This document shows, in pieces, positions 24,339 through 33,140 of a stretch of DNA of 37,320 bases. The position numbers and the translations under genes are program-made. Under the pieces are notes generated by a model that made no database searches, had not been told where the DNA came from, and worked only from the letters and a program-made list of their open reading frames with translations. The DNA is from Jaenimonas drosophilae (taxonomy: Eukaryota; Euglenozoa; Kinetoplastea; Trypanosomatida; Trypanosomatidae). The stretch covers positions 1 through 37,320 of the forward strand of contig JASAON010001475.1 of assembly GCA_030849065.1 (NCBI GenBank). The letters run 5' to 3'. Within the stretch, counting starts at the first letter, position 1, and every line of letters begins with the position of its first letter.

Positions 24339-26255
24339 TCAATCCGAGTTCTCTTCGTCGCTACGCAACAAGATCAATGAAGAAGACGAAGACGGTGAAT
24401 NGCATCGAAGGCTGGGGTGGAGCACGGAGGAGAGGCGTTGCATCGCAATGGCGCTCGCCACTTGCGTGGAGAGGCCTGGTGTGGTGGCACCATCCTCCTC
24501 TTGCGCCCCACGTGGAAGTACCGTCAGAATACGCTCGCACTGCATGAGTAGGCTAATGTCGGGCAGCTTTCCCTCCTGCGGAACCACCAACACCACCCCA
24601 TCTCCCGCAGCCTCACGCAGCACATGCTCCTCGGCACACAGGCTCAGTACCGCTTCTGGGTCGCTTATTTTGCTCATGTACCACTGCAATGATTCGGGGG
24701 AGCTCTGGTGAGGTGCGGGGTAGCGGATGGATGATGCTGTGGCAGACGGGCGCTGCTGTTGTTGTTGGAGCTCCTCCTTCAAGGCACGAAAATCCTCGGC
24801 GTACATGCGCCCGTGGCCGCAGTCGAGCAACCACCAACGTGCGGGGCCACCGCAGATGAGCTCCGTCTTTTGCCGCATCGTCATGGACCACGTCGCGAGA
24901 CGCACAATATGCGCACGTTGTGCACCTCCGCCGGCAAAATCGGCATCAAGAACCCTCGCAATCTTCAACGCCACGCCATCGCTCTCCTCCTCATCTTCCT
25001 CCTCTTCCTCCTTCTCCTTCACGGTGCGGAAGCTCTCACCGAGGTACCGTGGAGGGGTGTAGTGGTAGCTCCCCACAGCCCCGACACGATTGCATTTGCG
25101 CCGGCCAAGATAGCACACCTCATCCACCAAGAATGCATTGGCGTTGCGGAGGATGCCACCCATGCTGCGCTGATCATACTCATTCTCAAGCAGCACGGAA
25201 AGCCCGAAGCGGTGGCGTTGATGGCTTGCATCGGCGTGAGCGTTGCTGTAGCGCAGCATCTTGGCACGAAGATCATGAAGGCGCTCCTGCACCTGCGGGC
25301 TCTTCATATCATAGAAGACGGGATGGATGGGCCGACGATCCATGCGTGGGCCGGCATTCACGTGAGTTGCCACTACTTGCTCCCCCTCCTCTTTTTCCTG
25401 TTGTTGTTGTTGTTTTTGCGGCATGTGCTGCTCAAACTGGCGTTGATACTGTGCCAGCTCCGTGCGTAGCTCCTGCATCTCCGCCGAGGACGCGGATGAA
25501 TCCTCCTCCACCCCTGCTGCTAGCGTACGACTGCTGGGGCAATGTGCATCGAGATAGGCGTAGAAGAGCAGTAGTCCTAGTGAAGTTACGGCATTCACGG
25601 AGCTGATAGTGCCGTACTGAGGTACGTACAACACCGCATCTGCCACAGGTGATGATGATGATGATGACGTGGCAGGTGCTGCACCGATGAGCTGCGTACG
25701 TACGCCCATGTTTTCATGGCCAATCACCAGCCGAGAGGGCGATGGCACCCTGCGCCGAAAGATGCTCTCGGAACGTGCGGTGTAGTTCTCCACAGCGACG
25801 ATGGGGCCGCTGGCGGAGTTGCCAAAAAAGCTAGCCTCACCGAAACACGCCAGCTCACCAAGACATCCATCTTGTGATGATGAAGATGTCTCGCCAACAT
25901 AGTCTGTGGCGGCATCCTGTGTTGTGCATCCATCCGCTGATGCCATCTCTTCCTCCTCCACCTCCTCATCCTTCGTGCGCGTCATGAAGTTCTCCAGCTC
26001 CGTCCACGACGTGAGTGAGAGGAAGGCGGGAGGTACGCCGGTGCCGAAGAAGATGCATGTACGAATGGAGTTGGTGGCGTTGAGGCCGCTTCGGCAGCCC
26101 TCGAGGCCAACAGAGAGGCCGGGGAGGTGTTGCCGCACGTGGCGCCACGGTGGAAGATTCCTAGACCAGCGAGTGAGCGGGTTCTTGTGTAGTGGGGTGC
26201 GCTGACGAGGTGGATTGAGGGTCTGCTTGAGCACCACCCTCGAAAAGCACAGCAT
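24339..26255 (-). CDS. Tandem SPOUT (SpoU/TrmH-type) RNA 2'-O-methyltransferase, probably mitochondrial
   Basis: SpoU-type enzymes transfer methyl from S-adenosylmethionine to a ribose 2'-OH of rRNA or tRNA and act as dimers through a knotted fold. This 638-aa protein has two such domains. Domain 1: motif 1 GLNATNSIRTCIFFG (57-71), motif 2 LVIGHENMGVR (176-186), motif 3 VPQYGTISSVNAVTSLG (211-227), all well kept. Domain 2: motif 1 LLENEYDQRSMGGILRNANAF (355-375) with its Arg, a large charged insertion, then a weakened motif 2 LVVPQEGKLPD (556-566) and motif 3 TVLPRG...GLSTQVASAIAM (578-605), which has lost the S-x-N core. The first 48 residues have seven Arg, two Lys and no acid, fitting a mitochondrial presequence. 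One residue (619) is undetermined because base 24401 is N. A role in mitoribosomal rRNA methylation is inference. Confidence 0.85.
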   Translation of the reverse strand: MLCFSRVVLKQTLNPPRQRTPLHKNPLTRWSRNLPPWRHVRQHLPGLSVGLEGCRSGLNATNSIRTCIFFGTGVPPAFLSLTSWTELENFMTRTKDEEVEEEEMASADGCTTQDAATDYVGETSSSSQDGCLGELACFGEASFFGNSASGPIVAVENYTARSESIFRRRVPSPSRLVIGHENMGVRTQLIGAAPATSSSSSSPVADAVLYVPQYGTISSVNAVTSLGLLLFYAYLDAHCPSSRTLAAGVEEDSSASSAEMQELRTELAQYQRQFEQHMPQKQQQQQEKEEGEQVVATHVNAGPRMDRRPIHPVFYDMKSPQVQERLHDLRAKMLRYSNAHADASHQRHRFGLSVLLENEYDQRSMGGILRNANAFLVDEVCYLGRRKCNRVGAVGSYHYTPPRYLGESFRTVKEKEEEEEDEEESDGVALKIARVLDADFAGGGAQRAHIVRLATWSMTMRQKTELICGGPARWWLLDCGHGRMYAEDFRALKEELQQQQQRPSATASSIRYPAPHQSSPESLQWYMSKISDPEAVLSLCAEEHVLREAAGDGVVLVVPQEGKLPDISLLMQCERILTVLPRGAQEEDGATTPGLSTQVASAIAMQRLSSVLHPSLRCXSPSSSSSLILLRSDEENSD

Positions 26256-26285
26256 CTCTTGTCCTGTATCTGCACACCCACGTAG

Positions 26286-26433
26286 CTTTCACACAAGTGA
26301 GTGCGTAGAAAGAAGAAGAAAAGAAGAAGGTGGTTTGGATTGGGAGCAAGTGGTGCATTACGTAGAGGGTGGGAAGCAGCAGGATTCATGCATGGTGTGG
26401 TTGGATGTTGTGGTCAGGGAGAAGCAGGGCCAT
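26286..26433 (-). promoter_or_regulatory. SL trans-splice acceptor of the tandem SPOUT gene
   Basis: A CCTTCTTCTTTTCTTCTTC tract lies in a 146-nt AG-free zone (26433-26288) ending at AG 26287-26286. The 30-nt 5' UTR leads to the first ATG at 26255. Confidence 0.75.
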
Positions 26434-26574
26434 ACTCCCTAGGATGTGAAGGGGAAGAGGTGCAGCGTCAGCGACGATGAATGGTGGATGATCTCACTAC
26501 CATGGACTGCGCAGATATGCATGAGTACGTAGCAAGCAGCGCAATTAGATGGAGTTGGGAAGTGGTGAACGCGT

Positions 26575-26597
26575 GTATGTATGTATGTATGTATGTG
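26575..26597. repeat. (TATG)n microsatellite
   Basis: Five to six tandem TATG units, with GTG-rich flanks. Confidence 0.93.
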
Positions 26598-26825
26598 TGA
26601 GTGGGTGTGTGTGTGTCTGAATGAATAGAAGGAGAGGCAGAGGGAAAAGATGTGTGTGTGTGTGTGTGCTCAACCATGAAACAACCATTGCAAACGAAGC
26701 ATTGCTTCATTCGTCACGTCAAGACACTTAGAGCTCTGTGGCAGTACTTCACCATCATCTATCTCAACACACGCCCAAACAGAGACGTGCGTACATATCT
26801 ATGGCAACGCCATCATCTCACGCAC

Positions 26826-28751
26826 TCACTCCGACTTGAAGATGTGGAGGATGCCGCAGGCCACCCCATTCGCGGGAGATGCGCCACGTGCCGCCACCAA
26901 ACCGCAGTTGGGGATCGTGATCTCCGCCACACGCAGTCCAAACGTCTGCGAGGTGCGCCGCGACCAAATCTCTGGATTTACAACGAGCACACCGCTGGCC
27001 TCCTCCACCGCATCCACATTCCGCTCACCAGCGCGGTGCGAAACCATGGCAAAGTGCCGGCGTGTTGAGGGTAGGAACATCACGTGTGGCATCCATTCCA
27101 TGGCACCAACCTCGGACGATCGCATGGCCACTGCTCGCGTGGTGGTGGTGGTGCCGTCCTCCTCCTCCTCCTCCACCTTCATGCGCTTCACATCCATCTT
27201 GGTGCCCGTTGAGGCCAACTCCGCCGCCTCCATCGTCTCGAGGAGGTTCCAGTTGGTGCTGCTCCCGCCATCCACCACGGAGGTGGTCTTGGCGGCATCG
27301 TTGGCGTGCATCTCGAGAAGCTCGTTGGCTTCTGGGCGGAAGTCCATGCGCAGTTTGGCGAGCGCCTTCACATCGGCGTGAGGGAGAGGTAGCTGAAAGA
27401 TTGGCGTGAAGAGGCGGCTTTGCAGGACCGCCTCTGCCACACGCCTCAGACTCCCCTCCGCCGTCGGCCACTTCTCCACCATCTTCGTACGCATATCTCC
27501 AATCACATCATCATGGCAGACGCTAAAGTGAATGCCATTGATGGCCACGCGGCATGGGTTGGAGCGCACGAGCACATCCTCGGTATCTGCCACGGCATAC
27601 ATGGTCGTGGGGAGGACGGGCACCTGCATGACATCATCACGGTGAGACACCAACAACACCTTCATGTGGGGCACATGTGGGCGTGTGGCGTAGTAGCTGC
27701 TGAGGGTCTCCTCAATGCGATCCACGTACACCTCCACGAGCTCACTAAATGTGGTATTGAGGGTGGGAAGCAGATCTCTTTCAATATCATCGAAGGGCTT
27801 CACCAGAGGACCGCCAATGATGAGAAGATGTGCGCCGCGGTGTAGTGCCTGCATCACCGTGGCCTGGAGGAGCGGAATAATGTCGCGACGAGGAAAAGGG
27901 CCGCTGCAGAAGTGCACGCGCAGTGGCACGGAGGAGCCCATCGTGGTGGTGGTGGTGGTGGAGAGGGGCCGGTCTACGCGCCACGGAAAGTTAGGGGCGG
28001 TGGGGAGGCAGATGCGATGCACCAACACACCCGTGAGCACACCTCGCGCACTTCGTTGGAAAGGCTCACCCACAATACCAACCACCGCACCAGGATATAC
28101 ACCAGTGAAGGGGGCACACAACTTCATGAAGAGGGAGAGACGCAGACCACTGGGCCCATCCTCACCGCCATCTTCGCCAGCATCGTTGCCGCCGCCGGCG
28201 TGTGTGCTTGGGTCGCTGGCCGCTGAGGCACCTCCGAGCAATGGAAAGGCGCGTACATCCACGGAATGCGTCAAGGCACGAATGGCCGCGACGTAGGATG
28301 CATCCTCCTCCACCTGCGCAATCACCATGAGCTCCCACGGTGTGGTCTCTTGGCCCAGCTCAAAGCCATCGTGGACGTGCGTTAAGATGCCCACAGCACG
28401 GTATTGTGTCGCGGAGGGGGAGGCGCCAACAACACCACCTTCATCATCGTGGTTGGGCTCTGGCTTCACCCCCGTGGATGAAGAAGATGCTTCTTCCTCA
28501 TCCAGATTAATCCGTCGCAGCAAGAAGCGGTAGTGGTGCACCAGCTGCCGAAACACCGCCTCGCTGCTCTCCGCATCCTGGCAGCCACAGTAGGATGAGG
28601 TGCGGAAGTTGGCGGTGTTGCGTGCATCCATCACCACCTGCCCTTGAGCAGGACGGGCATACACATCCGTCTCAAGCCGAGCTGGTGGATGTGCGTGGCC
28701 GAGGAGCAACTCCAAGTTGGCTGCGGCCTTCCACGTACCGTCGCTCTCCAT
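26826..28751 (-). CDS. POLA2: DNA polymerase alpha subunit B (POLA2 homologue), 641 aa
   Basis: Regulatory B subunit of the polymerase alpha-primase complex, which primes nuclear DNA replication. An OB-fold region (about 115-250, with MKLCAPFTGVYPGAVVGIVG) leads into the calcineurin-like but inactive phosphoesterase domain: HFCSGPF (about 280-286), HLLIIGGPLVKPFDD (308-322), VLLVSHRDD (365-373), VRSNPCRVAINGIHFSVCHDD (395-415), LFTPIFQLPLPHADV (447-461), the block ending FLPSTRRHFAM, and GVLVVNPEIWSRR near the C-terminus. These match the B-subunit consensus (GPF, P-N-P, F-x-S/C-x-x-D-x-x, V-N-P). An Asp/Glu/Thr-rich insertion lies near 490-560. The start is the ATG at 28751-28749; a GTG seven codons upstream is followed further upstream by an in-frame stop. 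Confidence 0.92.
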   Translation of the reverse strand: MESDGTWKAAANLELLLGHAHPPARLETDVYARPAQGQVVMDARNTANFRTSSYCGCQDAESSEAVFRQLVHHYRFLLRRINLDEEEASSSSTGVKPEPNHDDEGGVVGASPSATQYRAVGILTHVHDGFELGQETTPWELMVIAQVEEDASYVAAIRALTHSVDVRAFPLLGGASAASDPSTHAGGGNDAGEDGGEDGPSGLRLSLFMKLCAPFTGVYPGAVVGIVGEPFQRSARGVLTGVLVHRICLPTAPNFPWRVDRPLSTTTTTTMGSSVPLRVHFCSGPFPRRDIIPLLQATVMQALHRGAHLLIIGGPLVKPFDDIERDLLPTLNTTFSELVEVYVDRIEETLSSYYATRPHVPHMKVLLVSHRDDVMQVPVLPTTMYAVADTEDVLVRSNPCRVAINGIHFSVCHDDVIGDMRTKMVEKWPTAEGSLRRVAEAVLQSRLFTPIFQLPLPHADVKALAKLRMDFRPEANELLEMHANDAAKTTSVVDGGSSTNWNLLETMEAAELASTGTKMDVKRMKVEEEEEDGTTTTTRAVAMRSSEVGAMEWMPHVMFLPSTRRHFAMVSHRAGERNVDAVEEASGVLVVNPEIWSRRTSQTFGLRVAEITIPNCGLVAARGASPANGVACGILHIFKSE

Positions 28752-29063
28752 ATGAGGTACGATGGCACTCACGTCTTCGGCAATCTACGTGAAGAAACAC
28801 ACAGTGCGAAAAAAAAAAGAGAGCACAAGGAGGAAGAATAGGAAGTATGTTGGTGCATCATCATTCATCCAGTGTAGTCCGTGTTTGGGCCACGTACACA
28901 TTCACCTGGGAGCTGAGTTCGCATCACTCATACACGAAGTGAAAGTCTGCGTGGGGGCCTCTCCTCACCATCACCATCATCGCCCACCACGAACTAACCC
29001 TCTCAGCCGATGACGTACGTCCTCTCGTGGAATGAGAGGAAGGAGACAACTCCTCCTGCCCAC
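28752..29063. other. Intergenic spacer
   Basis: Largely the AG-free acceptor zone of the polymerase alpha B gene and the 3' UTR of the epsilon-COP gene. Nothing else seen. Confidence 0.65.
28785..28914 (-). promoter_or_regulatory. SL trans-splice acceptor of the polymerase alpha B gene
   Basis: A CTCTCTTTTTTTTTTTCGC-like tract lies in a 128-nt AG-free zone (28914-28787) ending at AG 28786-28785. The 5' UTR is 33 nt. Confidence 0.76.
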
Positions 29064-30077
29064 TCACTCATCCGCGGCATCATCACCGGCGGCAAAAGCC
29101 TGAATCGCATCATCTAAACGGCAGGTGGCGCCATTCAAGCTCCGCGTCCACCCCCAGTGTGAGGATGAGGTGAGCTGGAGCAGATAGCGGTTGGCTGCAT
29201 CACTAGGCTTCCCCATCTGCTCGGAAAGAACAGCCATGTTGGCGATGGTATCTTCATCCACCGAACTGATGCCGAGTGCCTCCAGCAACGTCTTCTCCGC
29301 ATCCTCGAAGCGCCGGAGGCCCATCTGAGCGAGGGCGATGAGGTTCAGGAGCTTCGCGCTCTGGCCATAACGTGAGACGAGATCCCGAAAACGTACAAGA
29401 ACCTGCTCGAACATCTCCACGCTGCTCTTGTTCTGTGCGCGCTGCAGAGCAAGAAGTCCAGCAGCGACCTGCGTGGCCACGGCTTCCTCATCCAACTTCT
29501 CCATCGCCGCCACCTCCTGCTGGGCCAAATCAAGACGGTTGATGCGCAAGCACGCCTCCACCATCAGGCCGCGAAGCTCCGTCATGTGGCGCACACTCAG
29601 GGATCCTTCCGGCTGGGGAAGACCACGCAGCCAGTACTTGGCCAGCATCATGGCATCTCCATACTCCCCAACCATGAGGAGTGCCGAGATAGCAAAGATG
29701 GCTCCCTGGGTGAGCTTCACATCCACGGTCTGTGCGGCCGCGGAGAGATTCTTCACCGCCTCCAACACCGCGGGTCCGGGTTGCCCATCGGCCGCCGGCG
29801 GCTGTGCCTTGAGCAGGCGATGAAACTCCGCCCAGTGAAGCACCGTCTTCAGAAGCGGGTGTGCTGCCAATCGCAGCTGCGCAATCACCGCCTCTTCCTG
29901 GCCAAGGCCAACCTGCGCGCGTGCCAACACCGACTCCTTCTCGGCGTTGAACGCCACAACGTAGTCCTCCTGTGCGCGTGATGGGCGAGCCGCACTTCCT
30001 TCGGAGATGGCCCGGTGGTAGTTGCCAATCAGCAGCGCATTGCGAGCATCGTAGAACTCATCCACGCGTTGGGACAT
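29064..30077 (-). CDS. COPE: Coatomer subunit epsilon (epsilon-COP), 337 aa
   Basis: TPR-like solenoid subunit of the COPI coat (B-subcomplex partner of alpha-COP) in Golgi-to-ER retrograde transport. The N-terminus VDEFYDARNALLIGNYHRAI (5-24) matches the family's conserved E/D-F/L-x-D/V-R-N-x-x-x-I-G-x-Y opening. The rest consists of helical repeats: LLMVGEYGDAMMLAKYWL (133-150), LRINRLDLAQQEVAAMEKLD (177-196), LLNLIALAQMGLRRFEDAEK (243-262), and the closing repeat with ANMAVLSEQMGKPSDAANRY. The length fits the usual 290-340 aa and the sequence is free of low-complexity runs. The start is the ATG at 30077-30075, first ATG after either of two possible acceptors (30226-30225 or 30082-30081). 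Confidence 0.92.
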   Translation of the reverse strand: MSQRVDEFYDARNALLIGNYHRAISEGSAARPSRAQEDYVVAFNAEKESVLARAQVGLGQEEAVIAQLRLAAHPLLKTVLHWAEFHRLLKAQPPAADGQPGPAVLEAVKNLSAAAQTVDVKLTQGAIFAISALLMVGEYGDAMMLAKYWLRGLPQPEGSLSVRHMTELRGLMVEACLRINRLDLAQQEVAAMEKLDEEAVATQVAAGLLALQRAQNKSSVEMFEQVLVRFRDLVSRYGQSAKLLNLIALAQMGLRRFEDAEKTLLEALGISSVDEDTIANMAVLSEQMGKPSDAANRYLLQLTSSSHWGWTRSLNGATCRLDDAIQAFAAGDDAADE

Positions 30078-31849
30078 TGTCTGAGGACGTCAAGATAGAA
30101 GAAGAAGAAGATGAAGAAAAACTCGTGGCGAATGCGTGCGTGCACAACTCAAGTATGAGTGGGGGCTTAGTATTCGTGTGTGAGACACTGTATGTCTGTG
30201 GGCACACAACTACACTACTGTTTCCTTGTGCATGAAAATGCAAGAAAAGAAAAAAAAAGGTGAAGGAGAAGGACTTATCGTGTACATGTGTCTTATCATG
30301 GAAGGGTGCCCGTCCTCACACGTGCGTCTGAGCCTCGTACCCCCCAAACCCACACCCCCAAAGTATTCTGGCATCTCGTGAAACATTGTTTTCCAGACTT
30401 CTCATACACCCACACGTTGCCGCCGAGGTGGAGGAGGAGAGGGAAGGTGGTAGAGAGTACCTGCAGGGTCTGAGAAGGAGGGGAGAGAGAACAGAGTTAC
30501 ACGCGCAACGCGTCAGTGGGGAAACCAACAAAAAGTGTTGCGTATGTGGCTGCAGTGTTTCATTTTATCGGTTTAGATCGAATGATGGAAAGGGAGGAAG
30601 AAGATAGGAGTGTACATGTGTGCTCGTGTGGGCGGAGGCATGAAACACTAATCGTAACAAGAACAAGACACAAGAAGGAGGACCTATATACCACCATGGC
30701 CTGTGTGTACGCGTGTGTGTGCGTTGATGTGGGTTCTACTCCAGTGTTAGTGGGACTTGTAGCCTCGATGAGGTGTGCCGAGCAAGGTGGTTGTAATGAG
30801 TGAATGTGGCTGTGGGACGCAAAATGAACATCCACGCTCCTCACGAAGCCCCTATCCTTCTTCATGAACTCTCCATGCTCCAGCACCACCACAACGAGGG
30901 GCCCCCCTTCTTGTGCAAATTCTGCCAGCTCTCTCTGTGTGTATATGTATGCGCCTCAAGGAGGGGAAGATGTTCCTGCTCTCTTTCCCCTTCACTCTTG
31001 TCCGCTCTCCTTATCTTAACGCATAAATCGGAAAAAAAAAACAAATCACCCAAGTGGGATATCCAGCTTCACCTCCACGAGGAGAAGAGGGGAGAAGGGA
31101 GCCGTCCCGCACGGCAGTCCTTCGTGAAAAGGGAGACGGGGATGCACGTGGGGAGGCCATCTCCGTTTTCGCAATCATCATCATCATCAATCCCCCCTCC
31201 CGACCCACCTCAGCTGCCCACCGTTCCCCGCGCACACACAAAAAAAAAATTCACTGTTTCACCACATTATCTTCATCTTAAGTCATCCGTCGGGGAGGAG
31301 GAGGGAGGGGGAATTCTTACTAGCGACAACAACGAAAAAAAAAAAAAGAAGGCACGCGTTTACGGTTACGCCGTCAACCGCTCATCATCCAATCTCTCCT
31401 TCTCGTTCCTTCACCACCAGTACGCCAGGCATCAAGGACCTCCATCTACACACACAACACCCCATTGTGCGTCCCCCATTCCTTCACTTCCACCACCCTC
31501 GTGCAGGTACACAGCACTACTGCCGCACACACAAATGTGTGCCTGCGTGTTCTATCACGAGGAGAGGAAGTGATGGGTGAGTTGCGGGTGCGTGTCTTGG
31601 TTGGCCTCAATGATCCTCTTACGTGGATGTACCCAGCGACGTCGGCTGGGCAGGGAACGAAAGAGACGAAACGAAGGAACGTACGCCACCGAGCTGCCAG
31701 CACGCCTCCAAGGCCATCATCTCCTCCTACTACACCATCTCCCCATCCATCCATTCAGCAGGGATGGCATGCCATGCGCATCCATAATGGGAGATGAGGT
31801 AGGGCAGGAGGAACAATCTGCCTGGCAGCTGCTTCTGTTGCGAGAGCCT
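30078..31849. other. 1.8-kb gap without a confident gene
   Basis: Contains the epsilon-COP acceptors, an orphan acceptor-like signal at 30471-30470 (CTCTCTCCCCTCCTTCTC then AG, with 78 AG-free nt) and several A/T homopolymer runs (about 31031-31040, 31240-31249, 31334-31347). Short open segments in overlapping frames occur around 30316-30470 and 30800-30935, but more than one frame looks equally protein-like. The simplest reading is a long 3' UTR of the zinc-finger gene. Confidence 0.5.
30081..30280 (-). promoter_or_regulatory. Two possible SL acceptors of the epsilon-COP gene
   Basis: The stronger is a CCTTCTCCTTCACCTTTTTT-type tract ending at AG 30226-30225 (147-nt 5' UTR). A second, CTTCTTCTTCTTCTATC to AG 30082-30081, would leave a 3-nt 5' UTR. 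No ATG lies between them. Confidence 0.6.
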
Positions 31850-32368
<519 letters not shown>

Positions 32369-33140
32369 TCAGTGGGACTGATTTATCTGGAGATTAATCA
32401 AGCTTAAGATTAAAGGAGCGTTGGGGTTTGAGCTAGGGTTCCTACACAGGGATACAAGGAAGGTGTGTGTGCGTGTGTGGTAGGTAGGTGAAAGCAGAAG
32501 AAGGGGGAAGAGAGAGAGCTCGTGGGTGTGCATATGCATTTCCTTGTCCTGCCGACGTCGTGCAATCGGAATCAGAGACGTCATGCATCTCCTCGCATCA
32601 ACAAGTACTGCGCCAACTTGTGTTGTGTTCGTACGCCCTCTCCATTCGCCAAGAGGTCTCTTGAAGGAAGAATGAAAGAAGGCCAGTTGGTGGAGGAAAG
32701 GCCAGCAACTGCATGATGAGATATGGTACACGTAAAGTAAGTGAGAAAGAGGAAGGTAGGGACAACAGGACCTGAGAGCATCTACAATGGCACCACAGTG
32801 AAAGAGAGGTGTAGTGAAAGTGCAAGGTTCACGCAACAACCCATACCGCATCACCACTTCCCCATCTTCTCATGGGCCATCTCTCTCGCTCTCCTGTTCC
32901 TCCAGCTTGTGGCCTACAAACCTCCCACAGCCACTCCATGAGAAACTCCGAGGAGCAAAAGAATAAGTAGAAGAGCATGCACAACCGGCAAGATATCCGT
33001 AGTAGTATGGATGATCTTCTCAAGCGCGAAGGCACATGCAGGATAATTGTGAGGGTACGGACGGCCACAACTAGAGCTACTACTGCCCACATCTCCCACA
33101 AAGACACACACAACCACTAGGAAGGGGGGGAAGAGGTGGC
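32369..33140. other. Intergenic spacer
   Basis: Contains the WW/CCCH acceptor and the 3' UTR of the giant repeat protein. No ORF or structure of note. Confidence 0.6.
32442..32518 (-). promoter_or_regulatory. SL trans-splice acceptor of the WW/CCCH gene
   Basis: A CTCTCTCTCTTCCCCCTTC tract in an AG-free zone ends at AG 32443-32442. The roughly 73-nt 5' UTR has no ATG before 32368. Confidence 0.65.

Larger units (their letters stand above)
26256..26825. other. Intergenic spacer
   Basis: Contains the SPOUT acceptor, a TATG run (about 26575-26597), a GT run (about 26651-26667) and the 3' UTR of the polymerase alpha B gene. No supported gene. Confidence 0.6.

Noticed and set aside
24339..26255. 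Circularly permuted SPOUT domain (motifs 2 and 3 before motif 1)
   Set aside because: A motif 1 is present further upstream at residues 57-71 and a weak motif 2/3 pair at the C-terminus, so two domains in normal order explain the protein better.
30800..31150. Idea that spaced open segments here encode an Sm-like protein split by introns
   Set aside because: The resemblance to Sm1/Sm2 motifs needs an unusual insertion and guessed splice sites, and overlapping frames look equally protein-like.
30800..31573. 257-codon plus-strand frame in the 1.8-kb gap
   Set aside because: It contains Lys runs from A-homopolymers and Ser/Pro/His repeats, lies against the direction of every other gene and has no recognisable domain.
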